DNA of 64,000 nucleotides, taken from NCBI GenBank assembly GCA_002344525.1, contig DDTJ01000034.1, positions 1 through 64,000 of the forward strand, written 5' to 3'. The translations under genes and the position numbers were made by a program. Positions 23,550 through 32,158 of the stretch are shown here, piece after piece (the first letter of the stretch is position 1; the number at the start of each line of letters is the position of its first letter). This DNA comes from Akkermansiaceae bacterium UBA2367. Its GTDB lineage: Bacteria > Verrucomicrobiota > Verrucomicrobiia > Verrucomicrobiales > DEV007. Below the pieces are notes generated by a model. It did no database searches, was not told where the DNA came from, and saw only the letters and a program-made list of their open reading frames with translations.

Positions 23550-25456
23550 GGCGGCATCTTACCCGCTATTCGGGCGTTTGACAAGCCCATGCCTCTCGCC
23601 GCCGCCGCCGCCACCGCCCAAGTCCGGTACCAGGCATTCAATGGCACAGGCGACCGCTCCTTCGCCTCGGCCAGCAATTCGCCGAATTGCCCCTCCATCC
23701 ACTGCTGGAACGGAAAGCGGAAGCCGCGCTTGGGTTGGTTCCACACCCACTCCGGCACCTCCGGCACCGCTTCGAGCAGCAGTTGCTTGCCCTGCCGCAA
23801 GCGCACCTCCGCCGGAATCGTTGCCAACGCCTCCGCCAGCCGCACATCCACCAAGGGCACTCGTAATTCCAGCCCGTGCGCCATCGAAAACACGTCGCTG
23901 TCCCGCAGCAACTGGTTGCGCATGTAGCGCGTCACCTCCAGCTCGCTGACGGTGGTCCTTGGTTCCTTGTCCTTGGTCCTTTGTCCTTGGTCGGAGAAGG
24001 GAGGGGAGGCGGGATCACGACCGCTCAGCGCACGGGCCAGCTCTGCCGCTTCGTCGGGAGTGAAAATCCCGCGCTGGGCGTGGAACGCGGACAGCCACGA
24101 GCCGTCGCCTCGCAGGTAACCCGCTAGGCGTCGCCATGGGCTGCCCGGCGGCTTGCGGTCGAGCAGCCAAGCGACCACCGACCGCAGGGGACCGAGCGCC
24201 CGGTACAATTGCCGGAAGCGCGGCACTCGCTGGAACGAACCATAACCAGCGAAAAACTCATCCCCACCCAGTCCTGACAGCACCACCTTCATCCCTTTGC
24301 GCCGGGCCAGCTTGGACACGCACCAGGTGTTGAAGCCGTCGATGCTTGGCTGGTCCATCGCCGCCAAAAAGCCCTCGATCTCCGCCGCTCCCTCCTCGGC
24401 GCTCATCCGCCACTCCGTGTGCCGCGCCCCGAAATGCTCCGCCGTCCGGCGGGCGATCCCGGATTCATCGAACTCCGAATCGTCAAAGCCAATGGAAAAA
24501 GTGCGAATGTCCGCCGTCTTCCCCAGCACCTCCCGGGCGAGCGCCAGCACCACCGTCGAGTCGATCCCCCCTGACAAAAAAATCCCCACCGGCACATCGC
24601 TGACCAAATGCCGCCGCATCGACTCCAGCAAGGCCGCCCGCGTCACTCCCATCCAACCGCTATTTTTGGCCTCCAGCCTTCCGTCATCCGCATTTCTGCT
24701 TTCAACTTTCAGCTTGCCTCTTTCCGCCTCCGCCCCATGCCGCCCGCCCTCTGCCCCCTGCCACTTTTCCACCGTGGCCCGTCCCGCTTTCCACCGCAGC
24801 AGATGCCCCGCCGGCAATTGCCGCACGGCGGTAGTCAGCGTCGCTGGTTCCGGTACACTGCCCCAGAGAAAAAAGTCCCGCAATGCCGCTGCATCCATCG
24901 CATCTCCCGTCCGCTGCAAGACGCGCGTCTCCGAGGCGAAGGCCAGCGTTTCACCATCGATCCGGTAATACAGAGGTTTGATCCCGAAGGCATCGCGCGC
25001 CAGCAACGCCTCGCCTGACGCTTCGTCCCAGCAGCAGAAGGCAAACATCCCCGCCAGCTTGGGCAAACAGGCATCCCCCTCGCGAACCAGCAGCTTCAGC
25101 AGCACCTCCGTGTCCGAATCGCTGACAAAACATTCCCCCTCCGCCTCCAGCTCCGCCCGCAATTCCCGGTAATTGTAAATCTCTCCATTGAACACTAAAA
25201 CACAGCTTCCCCTGTCAGCTTGTCCTTCCAGCACCTTCGATATCAGCGTTTCAGCATTTCCAATTTCAGCTTTTCGCTTCATGGGCTGCGCCCCCGCCTC
25301 GCTCAAATCCAGAATCGCCAGCCGCGTATGCACCAGCGTCGCCCGCTCGCTCCGCCACACACCCGAGCCATCCGGCCCGCGCCGGCGCAAGCCCTCGCGG
25401 AAAGTCTCCGCCTCCCAGCCCGCCTCCGGGCCGATCCATCCTGCGATGCCACACAT
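23546..25456 (-). CDS. asnB: AsnB-type glutamine amidotransferase with repeat-encoded inserts
   Basis: The 636-residue protein has an N-terminal class II glutaminase domain with nucleophile Cys2 (MCGIAGWIG) and FNGEIYNYRELR, then a synthetase domain with the pyrophosphatase loop FLSGGIDSTVV and VLSGLGGDEFFAGY. In O-antigen loci such proteins often amidate a uronic acid or other carboxylate of the glycan rather than making asparagine, which fits the UDP-glucose dehydrogenase in this locus (inference). Three segments have no counterpart in the family and are encoded by repeats: about residues 58-86, 242-266 and 487-506. The C-terminus ends oddly in a Gly/Met-rich tail and overlaps hicB by 4 nt. 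ATG at 25456 is fixed by the need for Cys2. Confidence 0.9.
   Translation of the reverse strand: MCGIAGWIGPEAGWEAETFREGLRRRGPDGSGVWRSERATLVHTRLAILDLSEAGAQPMKRKAEIGNAETLISKVLEGQADRGSCVLVFNGEIYNYRELRAELEAEGECFVSDSDTEVLLKLLVREGDACLPKLAGMFAFCCWDEASGEALLARDAFGIKPLYYRIDGETLAFASETRVLQRTGDAMDAAALRDFFLWGSVPEPATLTTAVRQLPAGHLLRWKAGRATVEKWQGAEGGRHGAEAERGKLKVESRNADDGRLEAKNSGWMGVTRAALLESMRRHLVSDVPVGIFLSGGIDSTVVLALAREVLGKTADIRTFSIGFDDSEFDESGIARRTAEHFGARHTEWRMSAEEGAAEIEGFLAAMDQPSIDGFNTWCVSKLARRKGMKVVLSGLGGDEFFAGYGSFQRVPRFRQLYRALGPLRSVVAWLLDRKPPGSPWRRLAGYLRGDGSWLSAFHAQRGIFTPDEAAELARALSGRDPASPPFSDQGQRTKDKEPRTTVSELEVTRYMRNQLLRDSDVFSMAHGLELRVPLVDVRLAEALATIPAEVRLRQGKQLLLEAVPEVPEWVWNQPKRGFRFPFQQWMEGQFGELLAEAKERSPVPLNAWYRTWAVAAAAARGMGLSNARIAGKMPP
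23954..23995. repeat. Heptamer tandem repeat inside asnB
   Basis: Six consecutive 7-bp units in exact register: GGTCCTT, GGTTCCT, TGTCCTT, GGTCCTT, TGTCCTT, GGTCGGA. The same family occurs at 17555-17575. It keeps the asnB frame and codes a polar Gln/Arg/Thr/Lys/Asp-rich loop. Confidence 0.9.
25200..25285. repeat. GCTGAAATTGG-type repeat inside asnB
   Basis: The minus strand contains GCTGAAATTGGAAA at 25270-25257, flanked by further GCTGAAA-like words, an intragenic copy of the element that elsewhere sits between genes. It adds about 25 residues just before FNGEIYNY, where other AsnB proteins have a short turn. A weaker related stretch is at 24660-24735. Confidence 0.75.
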
Positions 25457-25473
25457 AATCGTTCGATCTGAAA

Positions 25474-26529
25474 TCAGCCCAGGACGCGCCACTTCATCAC
25501 GCCCTCATACAGGGTATCAGCCCACGAATCCGGGCTGATCTGTCGGGCCAGTTCACGGCTGCGAAGGGAAAATCGCTCCAACATGGCGTCGTCCAAATGA
25601 TGAAACGTCATCATCCCGTCCGCCAATGCCTCCACGGAGCCGGTCTCCGCCCAAAAACCGTTTTGACCCTCTTCCAAAAAGCGATCCGCCGCCCCGCAGG
25701 CTCTTGAGCACAGCAGAGACAATCCGGCGGCTGCGGCTTCATGGACCACCACCCCCCATGGCTCGGACAGACTGGGCAGCACCAGCACCCCGGCCTCGGC
25801 CAGCAGTTCCGGCAGGTTCTCCGGTTGCACAAATCCCTCACCTGTTGCCCCCGCTTCCCGCAGCACCGCCTCAAGCGGACCGGTGCCCGCCACACGCAAC
25901 GGCCATGGTTGCGTTACCTGGCCCGCGTATCGGCGATACGCTTCAGCCAGTATCGGCGCACCTTTGCTTTCCACACATCTGCCGACAAAAACAAACGACC
26001 ACCGCCGCCCCGCCCCGGCGCTTTCCACCATGGCGAATCGCTCCAAGTCACACGAATAATACCCTTCCCAGATGCGGTCCGCCGGATAGCCCAAAAAAGA
26101 AGCCAGCCGCTTCTGTCTCTCACCGGCGGCCCAGATCACGTCGATCGACCGATGCAGATGCATCGGTGCGCTGAGTTTTCCCAGCCACTGCCGCCTGCTC
26201 CCCGTGTATTGCGTGTCGCACCCCGCGATCACCGGAATGCCCTCGGCACGCAGTCTCCGGCACACTCTCATATAGCCCTTGTCCACCCAGCCGCAGGTCA
26301 GCACGGCGTCGGGGGAAAACGCCCTCACCCTCTCCAGGATCACATCATCCGCGGACTCCCGCCGGTCGAAGACCTCACCCGGCAGCCGCAGGTTGTGGAA
26401 ATCAAAAGGCGCGTCAGGATGAGGAGGCCAGGCATGAATCAGCAATTCCGCCGTGTGCCGCGCCTGGAAACGCTGGAGGCAGGCGATGAAATAGGAGGCA
26501 AACTCCGTGTGCAGGACGGCCAGACGCAT
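25474..26529 (-). CDS. Glycosyltransferase family 4
   Basis: The 351-residue protein has a GT-B fold: WSFVFVGRCVESKGAPILAE begins the donor domain, LRVAGTGPLEAVLREAG continues it, and LPSLSEPWGVVVHEAAAAGL holds the EX7E-like donor-binding motif. The N-terminal half is short (first strands MRLAVLHTEFASYF, then TCGWVDKGYMRVCRRLR), as in GT4 enzymes that act on lipid-linked acceptors. The stop lies 17 bp before the asnB start and the start is 6 bp after the polymerase-like gene ends, so it is a member of the same transcript. The donor sugar cannot be read from sequence. Confidence 0.85.
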   Translation of the reverse strand: MRLAVLHTEFASYFIACLQRFQARHTAELLIHAWPPHPDAPFDFHNLRLPGEVFDRRESADDVILERVRAFSPDAVLTCGWVDKGYMRVCRRLRAEGIPVIAGCDTQYTGSRRQWLGKLSAPMHLHRSIDVIWAAGERQKRLASFLGYPADRIWEGYYSCDLERFAMVESAGAGRRWSFVFVGRCVESKGAPILAEAYRRYAGQVTQPWPLRVAGTGPLEAVLREAGATGEGFVQPENLPELLAEAGVLVLPSLSEPWGVVVHEAAAAGLSLLCSRACGAADRFLEEGQNGFWAETGSVEALADGMMTFHHLDDAMLERFSLRSRELARQISPDSWADTLYEGVMKWRVLG

Positions 26530-26535
26530 CTTCGG

Positions 26536-27993
26536 TCACTTCGTTCCCGGATTCAACTGACGATACCCCCATGCCAAGGCGATCCATGCCAGCACGCCAT
26601 AGCTCATCAACACCAGATCGATCCCCGAGCGCATCCCGGCGAAGAGCGCCAACAAGCCCGCGCCGAAGATGATGACAGCGCCGGGGGCCGGCCCCGCTCG
26701 CATCACCTGTGCCAGTGTTTTGGCCAGATACCCGAGAAAAAGCCCGCCGCCAAGACAACCCAGAAAGCCGAAGGCCATATAGAGTTCGCCTACCAGCGAG
26801 ACAGAGAGGGAGACTCCTTGCATCCCTTGGAAGGAAGGCAAATCAAACCCCGGATCCAGTGGTTTGCCCGGCCACAGCACCCGCGGCACCGGTCGCGCCG
26901 CCACCCACACCACCCATTTCATCCCGGTATGGGGATGCCGTTCCGGGATGATCTGAATGATCTCCGCCAGCCGCAAAAAATTGTCATCCACATGCAAGTG
27001 TTTCACATGGCTCTCCACCTGCGTCTCCTCGGAAAAAGCCGCGGCCAGGCCAACTCCTCGATAGGTCAGCATCAATTGCATGAAGGCCAGCAAGCCCGCG
27101 CAGGCCGCTCCCATCAGCGCGAGGTCTTTCAGCCGTGGGCGCCCCGCGCTCAGGAACCACACCACCAGCCCGCTGCCAACCATCACCCCGATAATTCTCC
27201 GCCCTCCTCCGGTCGAAAATAGGGCCAGCAGGATGAACGAAAAAAGCGCCATGACAAGCGTCCGCCAATTCAGCCACCCCGCCCTCCGCGCCAGGAATGC
27301 GGTGACCGGCGGCACGATGTAGCCGAAGTAAGCCAGATGATCCAGAAAGGCGTCCCATCCTCCCATTGCTCCACGCGCCCAGGGCGCAGACCAGCGTCCG
27401 TGGCTCAAAGCTCCAAACATCAGGTCGAGATCGAAGCCCGAGGGAATCGCAAAACGCATGAACGCCAGAGTGAACGCCGCCACCCCGATGCCGAACAAGG
27501 TGCGCGGCTCCAGCCCGATCGTCACCGCCTCCTGCACCACCTGTGGCAACCGCCAGGGCCGGGCGAAGGCCGCCAGCCAGACACAGGAACTGAAGATACC
27601 GATCGCCAAGTAACTCAGCCGCACCTCCTCCGCCCCCACCGAAGCCATGTCGTAGGCTCCCTGGATCGGGTCCAGCAGCAGCCAATACACCGGCGAGACC
27701 GCCGCCAGCGCCACCGGATGAAACAACGACACCGGCGATGAGAGCAACCCCCGCAGCGGCGCCACGATCAGCCCCAGGGCCAAAACCAGCGAAGGAGTCC
27801 TCAGCACGCCCGCCGCCCGGACATCGTCCGGCATCAGCGAGATCGCCAGCAGCGTCCCCAGCACCGCCCCGACAAGCCCCAGGCCGGGATGCAGCTCCCA
27901 AGCCCAGGTACCGCGCGCCCGCGGCGGCGGAGCGCCCGGCCGCCGCCAGCGTGGGACGCTCCGCACCGGCTTCAAATCAGTCTGTGGGATCAT
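26536..27993 (-). CDS. Wzy-like polysaccharide polymerase / polytopic membrane protein
   Basis: The 485-residue protein has about ten to twelve hydrophobic segments spread along its length (for example LGLVGAVLGTLLAISL, WLNWRTLVMALFSFILLALF and a C-terminal cluster around FGFLGCLGGGLFLGYLAKTL). The large extracytoplasmic loop near the end contains RVLWPGKPLDPGF and VSLVGELYMAFGF, resembling O-antigen/oligosaccharide repeat-unit polymerases. It would join repeat units in the periplasm. Its presence next to Wzm/Wzt is odd because those export finished chains without a Wzy. Start ATG 27993 forms an ATGA overlap with the upstream GT4 stop; the longer frame to 28209 is not needed. Confidence 0.7.
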   Translation of the reverse strand: MIPQTDLKPVRSVPRWRRPGAPPPRARGTWAWELHPGLGLVGAVLGTLLAISLMPDDVRAAGVLRTPSLVLALGLIVAPLRGLLSSPVSLFHPVALAAVSPVYWLLLDPIQGAYDMASVGAEEVRLSYLAIGIFSSCVWLAAFARPWRLPQVVQEAVTIGLEPRTLFGIGVAAFTLAFMRFAIPSGFDLDLMFGALSHGRWSAPWARGAMGGWDAFLDHLAYFGYIVPPVTAFLARRAGWLNWRTLVMALFSFILLALFSTGGGRRIIGVMVGSGLVVWFLSAGRPRLKDLALMGAACAGLLAFMQLMLTYRGVGLAAAFSEETQVESHVKHLHVDDNFLRLAEIIQIIPERHPHTGMKWVVWVAARPVPRVLWPGKPLDPGFDLPSFQGMQGVSLSVSLVGELYMAFGFLGCLGGGLFLGYLAKTLAQVMRAGPAPGAVIIFGAGLLALFAGMRSGIDLVLMSYGVLAWIALAWGYRQLNPGTK

Positions 27994-29237
27994 GACAACT
28001 CCAATAACCGCGATGCCAGGCGCCCGATTCCGTATGCCGACAAATCGTCCGTTCCCCGCGACCATGCCGTCACCCTGGCGGGCTCGTTCAGGCAAGCCTG
28101 AACCGCCTCCTCGATCGCTGCCGCACTGACCTCCGGCAGCAACAAACCGTTGCGCCCCGGTTCCACCACCCGCCCGCAATGCGGCGAGGCAATCACCGGC
28201 AGCTTCCACGCCTGCGCCTCCAGTTGGGTCAGGCCAAAGCCGTCACTGTGCGTCGGAAACAGAAACACATCCGCCTCCCGGTAAAACTCCGCCGTCCTCC
28301 CCCGCGGCACCGCGCCGAACCAACGTACATTCCGCAGCGTCTTCAAATCTTCCGGCACTGGAAACAACTCCGGCCCCACCATCAGAAACTCCACCGGCTG
28401 GCCTTCCAGCCGCCGCGCCGCCCCCAACAACTCCAGTACCCCCTTGCGCACCGTGACTTGCCCCAGAAACAACACCCGCAACGGACGCCTTTCATCGAAT
28501 CGCTCCGGATACTTTTTCTCGAAGGTACGGCTCTCCGCTGGCGGGCTGTAGGCCAGCGGAACGACCGCCAGCTTTTCCTCCGGCACGCCCTCCCCGGCCA
28601 GCAGCTCCCGCGCCCACTCCGAATTCACCACAATCGTGTCCGCCAGCTCGCACTCTTCCCGCCATTGCTCCCAATAGGGTGCTGGCGCCGATGAAGATGC
28701 GGAACCCGCCCCGGCATATTTCCGATAAACCTCCTCCATGTGCAGCGCATCGCCCAGACCGCCATCGATCTGCCCCAAAATCGTCCGCCACCCCCTTTCC
28801 TTCGCCCGCAGGAAAGGCTTGCGCGCCGTATAGCTGAAAGAAAACAGCACCGGCTTCCCGTCCACAGCTTCGACTTCCGGCAACTCCTGCTCCAGCCAGC
28901 GCAGCGCCTGCCGCTGGAACCAGCCGTTGCGGGCCAGAATCCCCTCCCAGCCGCCGACTCCACGCGCTTTCAACCGCACTTCAAAACCCACCGCCCGGCC
29001 CGTGCAGGCCCGCACACGCTCCGCCGGGATCTCCGGATGATACCGTTCCCGCAAAGACCGCCGCAGCCGTCCCCACAGACTTCCCGGCGGCGCCCATGCC
29101 TCCGTCAACAGCCTCCGCAAACGCCCCGCGCTCTCCAGCGCCCGCGGGATCGCATAATGCTCCCGCGCGCCGAGCTGGCAGGCCATCCAGGTTTGCTGCT
29201 GTCCATTCATAAGCCATTCTTCAAAAGATACTTTCAT
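27990..29237 (-). CDS. Glycosyltransferase family 4
   Basis: The 415-residue enzyme has the N-terminal segment MACQLGAREHYAIPRAL found in some GT4 proteins of polysaccharide loci, then the donor domain LRVLFLGQVTVRKGVLELLG, VRWFGAVPRGRTAEFYREAD and FPTHSDGFGLTQLEAQAWKL with the EX7E-type glutamates, and PVIASPHCGRVVEPGRNGL. ATG at 29237 was chosen because it overlaps the original stop of the acyltransferase gene as ATGA, the pattern used throughout this locus; ATG at 29210 is an alternative. It in turn overlaps the polymerase start by 4 nt. Confidence 0.86.
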   Translation of the reverse strand: MKVSFEEWLMNGQQQTWMACQLGAREHYAIPRALESAGRLRRLLTEAWAPPGSLWGRLRRSLRERYHPEIPAERVRACTGRAVGFEVRLKARGVGGWEGILARNGWFQRQALRWLEQELPEVEAVDGKPVLFSFSYTARKPFLRAKERGWRTILGQIDGGLGDALHMEEVYRKYAGAGSASSSAPAPYWEQWREECELADTIVVNSEWARELLAGEGVPEEKLAVVPLAYSPPAESRTFEKKYPERFDERRPLRVLFLGQVTVRKGVLELLGAARRLEGQPVEFLMVGPELFPVPEDLKTLRNVRWFGAVPRGRTAEFYREADVFLFPTHSDGFGLTQLEAQAWKLPVIASPHCGRVVEPGRNGLLLPEVSAAAIEEAVQACLNEPARVTAWSRGTDDLSAYGIGRLASRLLELS

Positions 29238-30328
29238 CCAACACGCCGCTGCACCCAGGCCCGCACCGCCTCCGTCCTCTTCTCGAAACACCACCACCAT
29301 CCCGCGGACACCGCCACGGTCCCCGCCAGAAACGCGGCATAGACGCCGAAGCCCATCCCGTCCGGCAGTCACTGCCGACCCTGCAAACCCGCCGCCACCA
29401 CCAGAAACAACAGTGGAAAATGCACCACATACAGCGTGTAGGAAATCTCCGCCAACCCCTTGGCCAGGCGGCGCAGCCACTCCGGCGCGCTCCAGCGCCC
29501 CGCCAACGTCGGCAGCCACAGCGCGAAAACCCCGCCGACCACCCAGTCGTTGATCGCCTCCGGCCTCCACTTGCTGCCCGCCAGAACCAGTGTGAAGACG
29601 CCCGCCCCCAGCAACCGCCAAACAACCCGCCCCCGCTTTCCACTTTCCACCACCCACGCCGCCGTGCCGAAAAGCCAGATGCCCATCTTCGCAGCCAATC
29701 CTCCCGGCAGCCACCAGAGCAGGAAACCGAAAAGCCCCGCCGCTGCCAGCGCGCGACCCGGCCGTTTCCAAGCCACCGCCCAGCCGAGCAACGGAAACAG
29801 CACGTAATACCAGAACTCGTTGGCCAGACTCCACAGCGGACTGTTGCTCCCGAAAACCGGCACTGCCACCGTCTGCAAAAACACCACATTGCCCAAGGCC
29901 GTGACAGGGGAAAGCGAGATGCCCGCCGCCACCGGCCCGGAATGAAACAGGGGCCGCAAGCCACCCGCATAAGCCTCAGGAGCCAGCCCCCTTCCGATCA
30001 CATCGCAGGCCAGCGTCAACGCCAAAGCCGGGATCAGCACCACCCACAAGCGGCTCAGCCGCGCCACCCCATAGCGTTTCCAGGAAAACCGGCCCTCCCG
30101 TATCAGCTTCACCACGCTCCCGCCCACAAAATACCCCGACAACACGAAAAACACCATCACCGCCTGATGCCCCAGCCCCGTCGCCAGATAAAACGCCTTC
30201 GTCAGCAGCCCCGGAGACGGCGCCTCTGCCAGATCCACCAGCACGAACGCCCGCAGATGCCCCGCCAAGACCGCCAGCGCGCTCAAGCCGCGCACCAGAT
30301 CCAGCAACTCTTCACGATCTTCCGACAT
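29234..30328 (-). pseudogene. Membrane acyltransferase (acyltransferase 3) cut by an in-frame TGA
   Basis: From ATG at 30328 the frame encodes an OatA/ExoZ-like acyltransferase: an N-terminal helix with LVRGLSALAVLAGHLRAF (Arg and His of the family), FFVLSGYFVGG and about nine membrane helices. At residue 320 (TGA, 29371-29369) it stops, but the same frame continues for 44 codons with one more hydrophobic helix and the typical basic end CFEKRTEAVRAWVQRR, stopping at 29236-29234 in an ATGA overlap with the next gene. So a nonsense change (for example from TGG or CGA) removed the last helix. Such enzymes O-acetylate glycans across the membrane. The shortened protein of 319 residues may or may not work. 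Confidence 0.82.
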
Positions 30329-30390
30329 GCGTCACTCCGTTGCGCCTTCCCTATATAATTTCACAACCATAGTCTGACTCAATCAACGAC

Positions 30391-31263
30391 TCATATGAGA
30401 GACATCTTTTCCGAACGCTCGCGTCGCAATGCCAAATAAGATCGAAGCGCATTCGTCGAAACGGGCAACCGGGATTTCCGGTGTCTCCAGCAATGGGGCG
30501 GGATCTGCAAAATACCCGGCAGCATCCCGGGAAAGCGGCGTTGGATGACCAGCCAACGGAGCCGGTTGAGCACCTGCCCCGCACCGATCGGGAGCAAAAG
30601 CAGGGGATATCTCAAGAACGCCAGCAGCGCCAGATTGGCGATGCTTCCCGCCGTCACCCCAGCGCTGGCATGCCGCCCCAGGTCGGTGTCATGAAAGACC
30701 CGGAGCCAGGGACTCCACAGCACGCGCTTTCCGCAGGCATGGAGACGCAAAGCCAGATCCACTTCCTCCATGCCATAGGCCACCGGAAGCGCAACATATC
30801 CCGTTGTCTCCAGAAATGCACTCCGACGGTAAATGCACCCCCCTCCGCTAAAATCCGCAACCCACCGGGCGCAGCGTTCGTCAGGCATGACCACCTCATT
30901 CTGGTGATAAACCGCCGCATTGATGATGGCAGCCTCGGGAAACTGTTCGAACAAGGTTGCAACCCTCGCGAAGTAATCGCCATCCAGAGGATAGGAATCA
31001 TCGTCGAAACTGGCCACGAACTCATGGCTGGCGCTGGCGATCAGCTTGTTGCGACCCCCTCCAGGGCCAAGGTTCTCACGGCTCAGCAACACCTGCACGT
31101 CTGGAAATGACTTCTGGATTGCGTCCGCGCATTCCTTCTGATCGCCATCCACATGCACAATAATTTCAGCGGGGCGGGGCTGACAATTTTGAATCTTGCC
31201 CAACGTGACGAGAGTCTGTTCCACACGACGGTAAGCCGTCACGATGGCGGTGATATCAGACAT
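30391..31263 (-). CDS. Glycosyltransferase family 2
   Basis: The 290-residue GT-A enzyme starts TAIVTAYRRVEQTLVTLGKI, with IIVHVDGDQKECADAI as the second strand, RENLGPGGGRNKLIA and the metal-binding motif ASFDDDSYPLDGDYF (about 87-101). WVADFSGGGCIYRRSAFLET and YGMEEVDLALRLHACGKRV (the ED acceptor/catalytic motif) complete the family pattern, which is close to rhamnosyl- and galactofuranosyl-transferase-like GT2 proteins. The C-terminal tail is basic and amphipathic. It overlaps the end of the SGNH gene by 8 bp. Confidence 0.87.
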   Translation of the reverse strand: MSDITAIVTAYRRVEQTLVTLGKIQNCQPRPAEIIVHVDGDQKECADAIQKSFPDVQVLLSRENLGPGGGRNKLIASASHEFVASFDDDSYPLDGDYFARVATLFEQFPEAAIINAAVYHQNEVVMPDERCARWVADFSGGGCIYRRSAFLETTGYVALPVAYGMEEVDLALRLHACGKRVLWSPWLRVFHDTDLGRHASAGVTAGSIANLALLAFLRYPLLLLPIGAGQVLNRLRWLVIQRRFPGMLPGILQIPPHCWRHRKSRLPVSTNALRSYLALRRERSEKMSLI

Positions 31264-32158
31264 TTTCAGTTTTCCGAATTAATTCACTCCCGCCTGTTAT
31301 TATATAATCATATATCAATTCTGCCAATATCATGGAGCCTGCCTGGTTTGGATGAAAGCCATCCTTGTAAAAGAGATCTGGCCTTGCGAGTTGCACAGCC
31401 CCCCAGTCAAAAAACTCCACGCCGCATCTCTCCGCCAACTCCCTCAGCCTCATATTTATATTTCTGAACTGTTCTCCAGATCCGGGGAAGTGCTCTTCAG
31501 AAATAGGCAATAAGCCGAGCAGTATAACTCTCTTTGATATTACTAACATGCCCTCTATTAGTTTTTCATATAAATTCATGAAAACGTCCATATCTACCAG
31601 TGGATGCCCAGGCTCACGTTTCAACAAAGCGTGACGAATTCGCTGGCGTATCGCATCGAATGCCGATTGTTTGAGTCTCCTCCACCACGTCGTGCTGTAA
31701 TAGCAGCGTGGATCCATGCCCGCATATCCACGCCACGAATGGGGCACCCACATCGGCCAGATCCCATGCCTTAACGGCGCCTGACGAATAATGCTTTCCA
31801 AGCTTCCACGAAAAATAAAAGCAATTTCAGGCTGAAGATTGCTCAGTAAAGGCATCCATTGCCCATCAGATTCGATGGTAGTCCCCTCGCATGCCAAATT
31901 CCAAAGCCACAACGCAGGTTTTTCGTTCGATACTCCGGGAGGATCCCATCGGCCCGCGATGTTGACACGCAGAAATTTGTTGAAGCTTCTAGGATCTACT
32001 TTGCGCAATCGAATCTCGTGAATATTCTCCCCAAAATCTTTATAAGTATTTTCCTGAAAAATACTTGACAATCCGGTCACATAGCTCACCCTCTTTGAGC
32101 CGATGCCTTCGGTCAAGCTATCTCCAAGAAAAATCCAATTTCTATGTTTATTTGTCAT
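31256..32158 (-). CDS. SGNH/GDSL-type hydrolase-like protein
   Basis: The 300-residue protein starts with the block I motif WIFLGDSLTEGIG (nucleophile Ser about residue 14) and ends with the block V motif KDGFHPNQAGSMIL, where the Asp and His of the triad lie. Blocks II and III are weaker (NLACEGTTIES resembles the Gly block). SGNH proteins in glycan loci are esterases or O-acetyl transferases acting on sugar acetyl groups. No signal peptide is seen, so it would work in the cytoplasm. The gene is visibly more AT-rich than its neighbours, hinting at recent import. Confidence 0.78.
   Translation of the reverse strand: MTNKHRNWIFLGDSLTEGIGSKRVSYVTGLSSIFQENTYKDFGENIHEIRLRKVDPRSFNKFLRVNIAGRWDPPGVSNEKPALWLWNLACEGTTIESDGQWMPLLSNLQPEIAFIFRGSLESIIRQAPLRHGIWPMWVPHSWRGYAGMDPRCYYSTTWWRRLKQSAFDAIRQRIRHALLKREPGHPLVDMDVFMNLYEKLIEGMLVISKRVILLGLLPISEEHFPGSGEQFRNINMRLRELAERCGVEFFDWGAVQLARPDLFYKDGFHPNQAGSMILAELIYDYIITGGSELIRKTENV

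Noticed and set aside
29369..29371. TGA as a recoded codon (selenocysteine or alternative genetic code) in the acyltransferase.
   Set aside because: No SECIS-like stem is evident, Cys or Sec is not expected there, and TGA is used as an ordinary stop by many genes in the window, including those in ATGA overlaps.
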